Below are positions 1 to 10,245 of a stretch of DNA of 64,000 bases, piece by piece; the stretch's first letter is position 1, and every line of letters starts with the position of its first letter. A program made the position numbers and the translations under genes. A model generated the notes under the pieces. That model made no database searches, was not told the origin of the DNA, and saw only the letters and a program-made list of their open reading frames with translations. This DNA comes from Agapetus fuscipes (lineage: Eukaryota > Arthropoda > Insecta > Trichoptera > Glossosomatidae): assembly GCA_951799405.1 (NCBI GenBank), contig OX637339.1, forward strand, positions 10,974,001-11,038,000, in the 5' to 3' direction.

Positions 1-414
1 AATTTTTCGAGTTTGTAAATTGGTCGAATGGTTGAAGTAAATATTGGAATTGGAAAAGGTTTATTTCACTGATGATTATGTAAGTATTGGTGGATACTTC
101 TCGCTGATGAGGTGTTGGTCCAATGGAAACTTTGAAAGTAATGAATCATTTTAATACAAATTTAGTCATATTTATAACCTTGCCAGCAGGTGCAAATTCT
201 TTTCACTATTTGGTTTATGTAGTCTGAATTGATATTTATTTATTGATGATTGCATGGATTTGAATAGACTACAAAGTACAGAGGGACTGAAAAATAATAC
301 TGAATTTTAGAATTTCCTGAAAAAAAAAATTATGTAACTGTCCCTTCCCAATTAAATCCGGTTTTATATTTTTTATGGTTTGTGGATTAACACTGTGAAA
401 ATTCATATTTTTTT
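1..414. other. AT-rich intergenic DNA, no gene seen
   Basis: No convincing coding frame, RNA gene or terminal repeat is visible. The stretch is AT-rich with short homopolymers and leads into a hammerhead-like motif at its right edge. Confidence 0.6.
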
Positions 415-462
415 ATTGAAGCCTACCTGAAGATGACTATATTGGTCGAAAACGTTTGTAAT
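415..462 (+). ncRNA. Hammerhead-like ribozyme motif (Penelope type), copy 1
   Basis: Seen: CTGAAGA at 427-433, then a short hairpin (GAC at 435-437 pairing with GTC at 445-447), then GAAA at 448-451 and ACGTTTGTAAT. This is the order of a hammerhead catalytic core (CUGANGA, stem II, GAAA). Penelope-like retroelements are known to carry hammerheads. One extra base (T434) separates the core from stem II, as in the copies near 3.8 and 58.2 kb. No clear pairing for the outer helix was found here, so this copy is probably decayed. No Penelope reverse transcriptase is visible nearby. Confidence 0.4.
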
Positions 463-582
463 ATTTAAAATATTTAAAAATTGATAATTTTAAAAATTTT
501 AGAGATTTGTGGAAAAAAAACAGTGTTTTGAAACTTAAAAAGTGTTATTTAATTGATAAACAATCAAATAATCCGGTTTTAT

Positions 583-745
583 TCAAAATCAACATCAATC
601 GCCACTTCCTTGCAGCGCCTCACGACAGGAACAACAACACAAGCAACACCTCTGCGGCACTCTTCCAGGGTGACATAGACCCCCAAGGGCCCCAAGACTT
701 TCAAGAATTGGAGAGCCTCCCGCACAGGATTCCTAAAAAAAACAC
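583..745 (+). repeat. Dispersed repeat D
   Basis: A stretch containing acacctctgcggcac and tctcccgcacaggattc recurs at 8725-8840 (+), 45143-45218 (-) and 57220-57312 (-). Part of it (around 583-625) also resembles 5190-5270 and reads on the minus strand like the extreme C-terminus of the local LINE protein (motif KWRL). It is most likely the 3' region of a second LINE family. The 110-codon open frame over this stretch is not considered a gene. Confidence 0.5.
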
Positions 746-828
746 CATTCCTCTAGGTTTGGCCAAGGCAATTGAAGACCTTATGTCACTTCTTCCTTTC
801 CTTGCATACCTCTTTCAATTAATTCATA

Positions 829-1066
829 CCCTTGACTGATAGGTTGGTATGAGGCTGACCACACGTGCTGTAAAAATCGGTTTACTTTTGCCAATGTCAC
901 CCCGGTTCAGGGAACGGCGGCAGGAGTTGCATGGTTTATGTTCTGCTTATTTGTATGCACACATGCAGAATGTGTAGGCGCGAACCTACATGTGCCTGTC
1001 TGTGGGCATGCATTTAATATTGAGCCTTAAATGTTAGGATATCTTTGCAGCTTAGATTATAGATTA
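829..1066 (+). mobile_element. LINE 3'-tail copy (5'-truncated)
   Basis: Matches the 3' UTR of the LINE at 36.4-40.5 kb: ataggttggtatgaggctga, then the conserved 'ctttgccaatgtcacccc' block, and a terminal cttagattatagatta. The end of the tail is interrupted by a MITE at 1069-1318. Many sibling copies occur across the window. Confidence 0.85.
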
Positions 1067-1068
1067 TA

Positions 1069-1318
1069 CTGCCCTGCTAAGAAAGAAGGCAGTAACTGTT
1101 TTTTTTTCGATATTGAGTTATATATGTATTTCCATATTTTAAACGACGCTGAATCCAATAAGCTCAGTAAAAAAGCAGGATCTCCTATGGTTACTGAGAT
1201 ATAAGCACACAGACTAGCAGTAAGTGTACTTAAAATCATACAATTCCTAAGTTTGAAGTCGATTATCTCAGAACAAACATTTTGCAGATATCTACTGCCT
1301 TTTTGGTAAGCAGGGCAG
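1069..1318. mobile_element. TA-flanked MITE
   Basis: Terminal inverted repeats start ctgccctgct at 1069 and end agcagggcag at 1318, and the similarity extends inward through aaggcagta. TA dinucleotides at 1067-1068 and 1319-1320 fit a Tc1/mariner-type target duplication. It sits in the simple-repeat end of the LINE tail just to the left. No transposase is encoded. Confidence 0.7.
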
Positions 1319-1439
1319 TATAGATTGGCCATTACCGTTGTCATGCATTTCCCTCCTTTACGGCGTTTGTCATCAACGTCGACGAATCTGATCAAGTCAT
1401 ATTTTTTACTACTTACATTGTCTTCCCTTTCCTGTTTTT

Positions 1440-1545
1440 CCTTTCATATATTCTCTTATTCTTTCATCATTTATTCTTTCCACATATTCAAACCATCACA
1501 TCACATAATTTTGTACTTTTACAAGTCTTCCAGCTCGCATTAATT
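1440..1545 (-). pseudogene. LINE reverse transcriptase C-terminal relic
   Basis: The minus strand reads a degraded version of the segment between the RT domain and the C-terminus of the 36-40 kb LINE. WFEYVERINDER corresponds to WFGHMERMNEER, with a stop where the arginine before it should be. It is too short and broken to be functional. Confidence 0.5.
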
Positions 1546-1828
1546 TTTCTTTTCTTTTTTAGAAAAAAAAACTAGTTCAAAAAAAAAATCCAGAGTATTT
1601 GTTTCAAGAAACTAAACTCGACATTTGACATAAAATTTGTGTACTTTCGACATTTCTACGTTGTTACATACGACATACCAACGCACCTACAACCTTGCCA
1701 ATTCATCACAAAAAGATTTATGATAATATTCTTTTGATCCACGACTTATTTTGATTGCCATATTTGTTCAGGTGTTTTCTCTACAAACAGTATTTTTCCA
1801 TGAAACTATATTTCATCATCATATCGCA

Positions 1829-1945
1829 AATGCAGTCCCATAATATGGTGCAAGCCATTTGTTTCTGCTAGTCGGCATCCTCTTGAATTGGGAAAAGGAG
1901 GAGACGTCCATGAGCCGCTTCAAATCTTGGAAGTATGAAGTTGTT
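1829..1945 (-). pseudogene. LINE C-terminal relic (second family)
   Basis: The minus-strand frame ends DVSSFSQFKRMPTSRNKWLA, which parallels the minus frame at 54495-54690 (DVSSCSHLKRMATDRDKWLT). Both have the R/K-W pattern found near the end of RTE-like LINE proteins. It is isolated and without an upstream RT domain. Confidence 0.5.
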
Positions 1946-2029
1946 GAGTGAAATCTTTTGTTAATATTTGTATGAAGACTAATCAGCGGTTCACTTGCGG
2001 CCATCTTGGATTGACAGGTCTTCATAGAA

Positions 2030-2090
2030 GTATTACCGATATTCGGTAGGTAAGAATAACAGGGGTGATGAGACTTCCAGCCCTGATCTC
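2030..2090. repeat. Single arm of a fold-back MITE family
   Basis: The words accgatattcggtaggtaag and gagacttccagccc recur in the complete fold-back element at 11879-12010. Only one arm is recognisable here. Confidence 0.5.
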
Positions 2091-2159
2091 CTGTCTCGAT
2101 ACCATAAACCAGAATAGTCCTGATACACTCAGGTCTTTTAGATTCTGATCTAACCATGT

Positions 2160-2626
2160 ATTAGGTACATAAATTAGTTATTTTTGTACCTTTGTTGAAT
2201 GTTTAGGCAGCTAGTTAAAGTGCGTTAGTTCGACCTTGAGAGTTGCGTAAGGTGCATGAGGTTCACTCAGGTACAACTATATAGTAATCACATATCTGAT
2301 CTCAGCCTGAGAAAGACCTTCACGGACAAGCACTCATAAAATAATAAGTAACTAAAAATAGCATCGATATTAGGTTGGTGGAATTCATTACATAATTCTC
2401 GTTCTTTTTCTTTGAGTCACATGGCTATCGAAGATTATTCTCTTTAGAATTTTGATGGTGGGAATAGCGAATAGGTAGGTATAAGAATAATAGAAAAGCA
2501 GAACGAGTTTTGGAGACAGCAATCATTCTCTGGAGTTTTAAGGACGGAGACTGATAGATGAAGGTTCAAGAGTAAAGTAGGTAAATGAAGTAAAGATACA
2601 CATCACATAATATGTAAGCAATACTT
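2160..2626. other. Intergenic DNA, nothing recognised
   Basis: No coding frame, tRNA-like promoter boxes or terminal repeats were recognised. Confidence 0.5.
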
Positions 2627-2850
2627 TCCTTGACTTGTAAGTTGTTATGAGGCTGACCACCCCCACACTGCAAAAAATGGTTCATCAAACCACCAATGTC
2701 ACCCCTGTTTTAGAAAAGGTCGGCAAAGTTGCAGGGTTTACGTTCATTTGAGGTTTGGATTTAAATTTAAAAGTACACATGCAGCAGATATAAAAGCGAA
2801 CTTACAAGTGTCTTCTTGTGGGCATTTGGGATGCATTTGTTATAACAAAT
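2627..2850 (+). mobile_element. LINE 3'-tail copy, divergent
   Basis: Starts ccttgacttgtaagttgtta and follows the tail consensus to about 2850. An inverted scrap of the same 5' end (gtggtcagcctcatgcca) lies at 2952-2969. Confidence 0.7.
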
Positions 2851-3061
2851 TCGAACGTCAAAATAAATAAACTAATTTTAAAAAAGCCCTGTAACTTTTG
2901 TGATCTTCACTGAGAGGGGTTAGATAAAGGTAAAGCGAAACATTTTTTTATGTGGTCAGCCTCATGCCAGTCTATGAGTCAAAAAGAGTGAAAGTAGAAA
3001 ATTTTGTAAAACGAGTTGGTTCAGGCATCTAAAAATAAATATACATATTGTGAATAAACGC

Positions 3062-3155
3062 AACTAAGCTACACATATAGTGTAACTTCTTGCCTGCGTT
3101 ATCCCCGAAGAGGTCGCATGTGGCGCTTCGGGACCTATTTGAATGACTCACAAAA
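3062..3155 (-). mobile_element. SINE B 3' fragment
   Basis: Reverse complement of the distal part of SINE B: aactaagctacacatatagt, the cttcttgcc block, then a 'gggacctattt' block. The complete copy is at 4695-5030. The tRNA-like head is missing. Confidence 0.65.
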
Positions 3156-3177
3156 ATAGTGTACAAACGGAATGTCA

Positions 3178-3345
3178 AAGGTAAGCGTGGAAAAAAAAGA
3201 TCTAGGAAAGAATGGATTGTTCAAAACAGTGAGATTGCAAAAGACTGGAATACAACTTGCATGAAGAGAATAATGAATGTCGAAAAGATTTAAAAAGTGT
3301 CCAAAGACAGATCAAAGTGGAGACACATCTGCAGAGGTACTGTCC
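3178..3345 (+). pseudogene. LINE C-terminal relic
   Basis: The plus frame reads SEIAKDWN, then MKRIMNVEKI, a stop, and SKDRSKWRHIC. These align with SEIANEWN, MKKVMTLEEM and CKDRKKWRLIC at the C-terminus of the 36-40 kb LINE. It is an old relative, with a stop codon and no RT domain. Confidence 0.6.
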
Positions 3346-3734
3346 TCCATGGCGGAATTTCGTCTGTACCTATATAAATTCAAGAACAAAAAGATAAACA
3401 AAAATTGAAGAACTCTATGTAGGTACGGGTACCTGCTTGTATAATATTATATTTTTCATATCGCTTTTTGGCTTGCGCAACTCGGCGCCTGCTTTTCATG
3501 CAATACCTTGATAATCATTATAAACAACAATTTACAGGCAGGCAGGTACATAGTCTACCCACACACGTGCAATACCTATATTCATACCTACTGACACGTG
3601 TGTGTGTACGTGGCACATTGGCTAAAATACACTCAACTTATATAAGCAGGTATCTGGAATATGACAATCTAAAACTTATATAATCACTTTTACCAAGAAT
3701 TCTAAAGAAAAACTTTTCCCGTTTATTTGTAACG

Positions 3735-3860
3735 CGGTTTATTTTCACTATTTTATTGTAAAATTACAAACTTCTTGGATTTTAAAAAATCTGATGATGG
3801 TCTCTGAGGACCGAAAAACGTTTGTAATTTTGTACAGTATAATAGTGAAAGTAAACAGTT
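3735..3860 (+). ncRNA. Hammerhead-like ribozyme motif with inverted flanks, copy 2
   Basis: CTGATGA at 3791-3797, one extra T, a four-pair stem II (GGTC 3799-3802 with GACC 3809-3812), GAAA at 3813-3816, then AACGTTTGTAAT. About 35 bp on each side (3739-3772 and 3820-3857) are imperfect inverted copies: the left contains attacaaac, the right gtttgtaat. The left arm is followed by ttc, a possible NUH cleavage triplet, and a small A/T hairpin. This is the layout of a type III hammerhead, but the pairing next to the core is imperfect. It is the best-preserved copy in the window. Confidence 0.45.
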
Positions 3861-3861
3861 T

Positions 3862-4078
3862 TACAAAGTAAAAAAATGGTTCACTTTGCCAATGTCACCC
3901 CTGTTTCAGGGAAGGACGGCAAGAGTTGCAGGGCTTATGTTAATTTGAGATTGGGTTTTTATATTGTAGGTCCACATGCGGCATGTGTTAGCGCGAAATT
4001 ATACATGTCTGCTTGTGGGAATGCATTTAATATAAATCTTAAATGGCATATATCTTTGCAGCTTAGATTAGATTAGAC
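3862..4078 (+). mobile_element. LINE 3'-tail copy (shorter 5' truncation)
   Basis: Begins at the ggttcactttgccaatgtca block and runs to the terminal gattagattagacac. It is closest to the copies at 8.9 kb and 40.2 kb (shared 'tgttagcgcgaaattataca'). Confidence 0.85.
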
Positions 4079-4079
4079 A

Positions 4080-4694
4080 CAAATAATTGTTTTCTTTACA
4101 CTTGTTTATGTAGCTCATCTTCACCATACATTCTGGAACAAACTGTAAAATACTTTTCTATAAAATCGTCAAAAGTGATAGTCACTGAAAATGAAGCTGT
4201 AACGACACACGGCCAAGTTGCTACGGCAAAGGATAACTTATATTTTGCTATTGGTTGCCAAAACCCCTAGTTACATAGCCCGACGAAAAAACATCCAGCT
4301 TGAAACATTTGTACTGAAAATATTCGGAGTCGATTCTGCTAATTTTGAAGTAAAATGCCTGTTAGATACTCTTTGATGCCTACATTTGCCTCCATCGAGT
4401 GTTCGGCCTTGATTATAACATTTAAGTATTCAGAAGGTTTACAGCATATTTCAAGAATTGAATTTGTGCTGCTCGTTTTATGCGATAATTTACAAGAATT
4501 AGTGAATAAATTGGTGAATATAATGTCATGGTCGGTGTTTGGCCCCATTGCGGCCCTCAGAGTGTACTCAGGCCCTACCAACTGTGTTCTACATACTTCC
4601 ACACCAGCTATTCCCAAAATCTCTTACTTCAAACACCACATCTATCGGTACCATAACGGTGTCTGCTCTGATGAAATATCGTCACTTATTCCTC
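4080..4694. other. Intergenic DNA, no gene supported
   Basis: Open frames exist on both strands over 4339-4921, but they overlap SINE B and show no recognisable domain. They are treated as chance frames. Confidence 0.5.
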
Positions 4695-5030
4695 ACTTAG
4701 TCCGGTCAATCGCTCAGTTGGTAGAGTGCTTGCATTCCATGCCGAGAGCTCAGGTTCGAATCCCACCGAGGGTGTCAGAAATTATTTCCCGTTTCGGTGC
4801 TTATTTCAAACTCAAATTAAATACAGACAACGTGTACTCAGCCTTCACAAGAAACGAGTACCAAGTACCAACCCCCTCGGGAGCTGGGAAACCCCCACTT
4901 CAATTGAAGTGGTTGGCGTAAGCTCGGCTCCCTTAGTCCCTTATCTTTAAAAATAAATAGGTCCCGAATCGCCATATACGACGCCTTCAGCGAACACGCG
5001 GCAAGAAGTTACACTACATTCCTCCTCTCG
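4695..5030 (+). mobile_element. SINE B, near full length, tRNA-derived head
   Basis: The head at 4700-4775 looks tRNA-derived: an A box around gctcagttggtagagtgctt and a B box ggttcgaatcc. A conserved body follows with cgaaacggg-like, ctcagccttcacaag and cttcaattgaagtggttggc blocks, and a tail with ggcaagaagttacactac. It is not a functional tRNA because the cloverleaf is imperfect and the repeat recurs more than ten times (e.g. 14668-14995, 53366-53690 and 55540-55905, all reverse). Transcription would be by RNA polymerase III with LINE-supplied retrotransposition (family knowledge). Confidence 0.8.
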
Positions 5031-5505
5031 TCTCAACAAGGACAACTCGTAGAATGACTCACATTGATCTCTTTGCAGTCGATATCTAAACTATGAGAAC
5101 TTTGTGTTTTCACGACTTTTGCTAAACTGTCCATTTATGGAACGGGCTACCGGTATCTGTGTTCAGTTTAAAGAATTTAACCTTGTCCTATTCAAAATCA
5201 ATCGCCATTTCCTTTCAGTGTCAAAGGCAACGCAACACACAACACAACACTACGCTGCTTAAAATCCTGCCGCAAAGGATCAGGACATCAGCTGCTGGAA
5301 GATTGAGATAATTGTCCTTTTAGCCGTACAATATCATCAGATTAAAATACCTCACAGTTTCACTTACTTAGGTAGGGTGCTCAATACTGTATCTAACTTT
5401 ACTGTTTACATAAGATCCAATAGACTCCCAATTTCATCTCATGGTCATGCAATTTTCATGTTGGTTCTCTTAAACCCTAAGCATGTCGGAATAAACCCCT
5501 GAGGA
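5031..5505. other. Intergenic DNA with old repeat scraps
   Basis: 5190-5270 resembles 583-660 (repeat D flank). Nothing else was recognised. Confidence 0.4.
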
Positions 5506-5630
5506 TGAGTTCTTAGACAAATCGTTCACAGACAACCCGTCCACAGACAGATTCGCCATGAACAAATTGGTCACACGACAGTTCGTCCACAATACTTTTC
5601 GGTCAACGACATTTCGGTCGCATACAATAT
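5506..5630. repeat. Subterminal-repeat array, solo
   Basis: Degenerate units of about 20 bp (gacaaatcgttcacagac, gacaacccgtcc, cgacatttcggtcg). They match the array at the ends of the TIR element at 14342-15764 and its duplicate at 17.7-19.1 kb. It is probably a remnant of another copy. Confidence 0.55.
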
Positions 5631-5769
5631 AATATGTTCCACAGACAGCTCCATCACAGAAATCCACAATTATGTAAAATTACAAAGGTGTTTTCGTAGA
5701 TCAAGTGTGACCAATTTATCAATGAATAAGCTGTCTGTGTTATCGAGTTCTTTTTGACATATATGTTTG

Positions 5770-6468
5770 TAGGGACTGGAAAATAGTGGTGTTATTTTTT
5801 GTGAATTTCGGTGTTATTTCCCTGAAAACAGGGAAATTCGCGTTATTTTTTTATCTATCAAAAACATGGAGATTTGGTGTCATTTTTTAGGGTTGATTTG
5901 ATCAAAATTAAGGTTGATATAATTGCAAAACAATAAATATTACTAATATTTACGATTTATTATATAAAAAACAATATGTATTTTCAAAAACAATATGTGA
6001 ATCAATACGAGTACAAACTTACAAAAAAAACATTGATTGAAAAAGTATTAATATTTCAATGACACACGGAATACCCTGCAATATCTATCTGCAATTATTA
6101 ATTAATAATTACCGAATAACATATGTTGAACCAGGTTCAAATTTATGGTCAAATGACCCCGGCGGGGATCGAACCAACGTTGTTTAATTTCCAACACGCT
6201 ACAAAGGTCAGCCCACTTGGCCCCCTCGGCCATAACACTGACCGATTTTCCTGCGCTTTGCAAAGGGTTTTCGCAGGAATCTTTTCTCTCCCGCGAAATC
6301 GTCACATTGAAAAAGCGACGCGTCACAACTTTTTCGCACAATTTCTACCAAAAGTACGAAAATTCGCGATATTTGCGAAAAATCTAAAATTTCGCGTTGT
6401 TTGCGTACAAACATCAAAATTCGCGCATAAATTCGTTTTATCGCGATCGCAAAATTTTCCAGTCCCTA
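5770..6468. mobile_element. TIR element carrying an antisense SINE C
   Basis: Inverted ends tagggactggaaaat (5770) and attttccagtccctac (ending about 6469) bound about 700 bp. The interior has repeated 'attcgcg' words near both ends (5836 and 6360-6425). A SINE C copy lies inside in reverse at about 6060-6237. No transposase frame is visible. TA at the junctions could be the target duplication, but this is not certain. Confidence 0.65.
6060..6237 (-). mobile_element. SINE C, class II tRNA-like head
   Basis: On the minus strand, gttatggccgag forms an A-box-like start and ggttcgatcccc a B box. A tail follows with ctggttcaaca and ggtaattattaattaa. The same head and tail occur at 13607-13850 and 16945-17175. 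The head resembles a Ser/Leu-type tRNA by its variable-arm length (inference). Confidence 0.65.
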
Positions 6469-6469
6469 C

Positions 6470-7290
6470 CTATATGTCGTGACACTCTGAGCATCTAGGT
6501 TAATGACACTTTGAGAACGCCTGATCAACACAAGCATCTGCCACTTGTACCTAGTCGTGTTGAATTCATATTTTGCGTTTAAATCTGGGACATCCGCACC
6601 ATCAGGTACTTACAGCTGTACTTCTAAACCCTTTAACGTGTGGAGTCACTCGACACCAACGGTTAACGCGAAAAACTTACATAGATACTCTGAGAAAAGT
6701 CATCAGAGCCTGGAAAAGACTGCTGAGGTGACGAACCCCGAAATGATGATGATTTTTAGAGAGTCGCTTCGTAATTTCTGTCACTGTGAGGTAAATTTTA
6801 ACGTTGACGAAGAAGTGGGTCTTCATTCCCTGTTTGAAGGATTCAACACTTTTCCTGGGGGAAGCCGATTCCAGGTGGACGGTCCTGCAACGCAAACACG
6901 CGGTCACCGAACAATGTGGTCAAAAAGTGCATATCAAGCTAAAATAAGACCCCAAGGAAGACTTATCTAGAAGCTTAATCGGGGTTCCGTTTTTTCAATA
7001 ATATGGAAAAAGTTTCGAATTTTTTTTCAGAGCCCTATCGTAGGTACTTTTATTGAAAACCAAAATGGCTGTGATGATCACCTATCTGCTTAAAAAATGG
7101 CCCAATAAAAGAAGAAGACGCAGGTGTACATTTTATAAACAAAACATTTAACACGAAAAAAACAATTGCATTCCACTGATTTCGCGTTAAGTTATTCACA
7201 ATTTTATTACACGATTATTTTCTCAATGCCCTTTGCGACTCGCGCACACACACACATAAGCTTCGCACCACTACACCCACACAGAGATCG
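6470..7290. other. Intergenic DNA, no gene supported
   Basis: A 141-codon open frame at 6545-6970 shows no domain, signal peptide or splice-site pattern, so it is not called a gene. No terminal repeats were recognised. Confidence 0.4.
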
Positions 7291-7317
7291 CTAATCAGCA
7301 GTAAAGTTGTATGCGCT

Positions 7318-7344
7318 TACACACACACACACACACACACACGC
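7318..7344. repeat. CA microsatellite
   Basis: About 12 uninterrupted CA units. Confidence 0.9.
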
Positions 7345-7524
7345 AGACAGCACTCTGTGTAAGTGTCGTGTAGACTTGAACAGGCGCGGCCAAAAGTAGT
7401 CAGACTGCGAACGTGGTCCGCGATATTCACTACTAGTACATACCCAGCCTGCTGTAACCCTGAACGTACCACAGGAATAAACAAAGTACAACAAGACAAT
7501 TAACTTTTTTTGGCCACGACAACT

Positions 7525-7625
7525 CGGCGTTGCTTGGCACACTTGATCAACCACTACCTGTCCAACACCTTCCTCCTCCATTCCCATACTCCTACCACGG
7601 CAATCTACCACTATTCCAGAGGGCA
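7525..7625 (+). repeat. Dispersed repeat G
   Basis: The pattern acttgatcaaccac, then tactcctaccgc-like and cactattcc-like words, recurs at 32495-32600 and 33235-33310 in the same orientation. The family is unidentified. Confidence 0.45.
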
Positions 7626-7813
7626 TAGTGTGAGGGAGCAGGTCATTGAAGCAGCAGATTTTGCAGAGAGAATGTTTCCAGGATAAGTCATGAAAGACTC
7701 GCACAAAGATGCGAGACCTTCTAAAAGGTGGAAAGATGACAATTAGATGTCCTCATCTCAGTAACCATGAGCCAACTTGAAGCTATTTTTGTGAATGATC
7801 GATAGCTATAGAT

Positions 7814-7894
7814 CAGGCCTGTCCAACATACGGCCCACGACGACATATTTATTGTGCAATATGGCCCGCCACGATTTTGTGTTGTACACCCCTG
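7814..7894. mobile_element. 81-bp hAT-type MITE
   Basis: The ends read caggcctgtccaacatacgg and gtacacccctg. The flanks are ctatagat (7806-7813) and ctctagat (7895-7902), an 8-bp duplication with one mismatch, as expected for hAT transposition. No coding capacity. Confidence 0.65.
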
Positions 7895-8724
7895 CTCTAG
7901 ATCAAGAAACAAAAGTTCTCTTGTTCAAAGCCTCTCTCTTTAAGTCACAAACTTCTACTACAGGAAAATCCCCTATCTCTTCATCTCACCATCTTGTCCT
8001 GGGACTTCCCATTTCCCTGCGCTCCTCTGTTTCATCCACTGAATGTGATCCAGTCTATGTAGCTGAACTTTGGTTATCGGATCACATTGATGAAGAGAAA
8101 AAATGAAGGGAAAAAGACGATAACTAAAAATATTAATGAAAATATGTTCAGATTAACACGATTTATCACTCTTGAGTCTTGAGCCTGTAGGTCCCTGAAA
8201 ATAAAACAATCAAAGTAGTCTTCTATCGAAAGAGAGATGGACACAATGTTATGCAATGTACTTACTTGTACTAAGTTAAACTGAATATCCCATAACATTG
8301 GGAAATTAAAACTACACTACGAGTATCATCATTGGCGCTACTGTCCGATGTGGATCTTGGAGTGCTTCCTCCCTTCCTTTTCCATCACCTCTCGTGGCCA
8401 ATTGGTGATATATTGTTTTGAAGACGATGACGATATTATTAGACATGTCAGACAGAGGGCATCGCGAGATGAGGCAGAAAGAGACGGCGGTACAATTGGA
8501 AAGGCACCGTAGATAGGATAGCCAGTTTAAGAATCTCCCATGTTGCTGCCCACAGTAGGGCATTGCTTTTTAAAGGTGGAAGGATAGCAGGTGCTTTACT
8601 TCCTAAGAGGACAACTTCCGTTTGACAACAAATCATTGATCTAAAACAAAAACAACACGAGCAAGTTGTTGCGGTAGTAAATTTATTACAAACAAAAAAG
8701 TTCCTGGAGGAAACTTTAACAAGG

Positions 8725-8840
8725 ACAACTGCCACATCAACAACACCTCTGCGGCACTATAACAATTGTCATAGACCCTTAGAGTCTCTTGAATCTAGGG
8801 TGTCTCCCGGACAGGCTTGTTAGAAAAAAAAAAACCTCCA
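8725..8840 (+). repeat. Dispersed repeat D, second copy
   Basis: Shares acacctctgcggcac, gtcatagaccctta and gtctcccggacaggct with the copy at 583-745, and ends in an A-rich tract like a retroposon tail. Confidence 0.55.
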
Positions 8841-8887
8841 ACCAATATTTGATTGACACATCGAATTTTATTGCTTAAGTGTTTACT

Positions 8888-9135
8888 TTGACTTATAGGT
8901 TGGTATGCGGCTGACCACCCATACTGTAAAAAATGGTTCACTTTGCCAATGTTACCCCTGTTTCAGGGAAGGACGGCAAGAGTTGCAGAGCTTATGTTCA
9001 TTTGAGATTTATTTATATTGTAGGTCCACATGCGGCATGTGTTAGCGCGAAATTATACATGTCTGCTTGTGGGAATGCATTTAATATAAATCTTAAATGA
9101 TATATATCTTTGCAGCATAGATTAGATTAGAAGTA
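8888..9135 (+). mobile_element. LINE 3'-tail copy
   Basis: Follows the tail consensus from ttgacttataggttggtatg to cagcatagattagattag. It is very close to the 3' UTR of the local LINE at 40214-40473. Confidence 0.9.
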
Positions 9136-9549
9136 CATATGGTAAGGACCACGGTTAAATATTTCTTGGAAGTGGGTAATGCTGTGATGGAATTTGAATA
9201 GGAAAAACGATGTACATCAGCTGGTTTACGTATATGTAAACATTTTTTTGATTTAATGAGAGAAATCACACTTAATTTTGATTTTTGTCTGATTGGAGTT
9301 TGGTGCAACAGGACCTCAATGTCCTGAAATGATTTTAAGCTTAAAACAATTATCTACATAGTGAGATTTTTGAAGGACCTCGCTGATAGAATGGACGACT
9401 GTAGGATCTCACATATTGCGGCATCCTTGCTAGAAGACCACCAAAGAGCAGGTCTTCAGCTTCCCAAGAGGAGCTCACTATCTGCTAAAGTAAATCAGAC
9501 ATATGATCCAAATTATTGAAGAAGAGAGATTGTTAGTCTTCTCCTAGCT

Positions 9550-9830
9550 TCTATAACATTGTGGTCGTTGAAGTGTTATGTGCGTAGCTGTGTGTCGCTG
9601 GAAGGGGGTCAGTGGCCGGTGTCGCAACCGCTCGCCGCACGTGCAATAAATATGCAACTCTGCCCCCCCCACCATCGCGAGAAGTGGGTCACCGCCGCGC
9701 CGAGCTCAGGCGAAATACTTTGCACGTGCGGACGACTGCGCAACCACTGCCACGCACACACTCGCACCGCCACAGCAGACGGAGCAGGGCGGAGCTATCA
9801 GTGCCAACAAAGTATGGTGTGAAAATATGT
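9550..9830. other. GC-rich island, function unknown
   Basis: Base composition jumps to GC/CpG-rich between AT-rich flanks, with an insect-type initiator word (tcagt, 9798-9802) at its right side. Two overlapping open frames of 87 and 99 codons have no recognisable domain. It could be a promoter or first exon of an unseen gene, or part of a transposable element; only the composition shift is directly visible. Confidence 0.35.
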
Positions 9831-10090
9831 GATATCTTTAATGTTTGTAAAGATTTTCAGTTGGTTTTGATTGCATTGTCGTGTATTGTTTGTAAATTAT
9901 GCATAGGATGAAAAATATTTGGTTCCAGGTTCAATCAGAAGGTAGCAGAGCTCTGAGTATAGCTTTAGGTATAAGTAATGAGAGAAAAACTGTTTGAGAG
10001 TTAAAAGTATGTGTTGTTATTTCTAGACACCTATGCAAGTTCTCCGTTAATTGAGACATTGGATATTCCATAAATTTGCTATTTCAGGAA

Positions 10091-10245
10091 TCTGTAATCT
10101 AAGTTGCAAAGATATATTAACATTCCACATGAAAAATTAAAACAGCCTCACAAGTATCACATGAAAGTTCGCGCTTACACATACTCCTCGTAGACTTGCA
10201 AATTAAAACCCAAACGTCTCATAAACGATAACTCTGCAACATTTC
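10091..10245 (-). mobile_element. LINE 3'-tail copy, antisense
   Basis: Starts with ctgtaatctaagttgcaaag (the reversed terminal repeat), then the reversed 'gttcgcgcttacaca' block. Confidence 0.75.

Noticed and set aside
4697..4775. tRNA gene candidates (4.7, 13.6, 16.9, 21.0 kb and reverse copies)
   Set aside because: A and B boxes are present but the cloverleafs are imperfect, and each is the head of a multi-copy SINE with a conserved body.
6545..6970. 141-codon open frame
   Set aside because: No recognisable domain or gene context; a single frame of this length is expected by chance in a window of this size.
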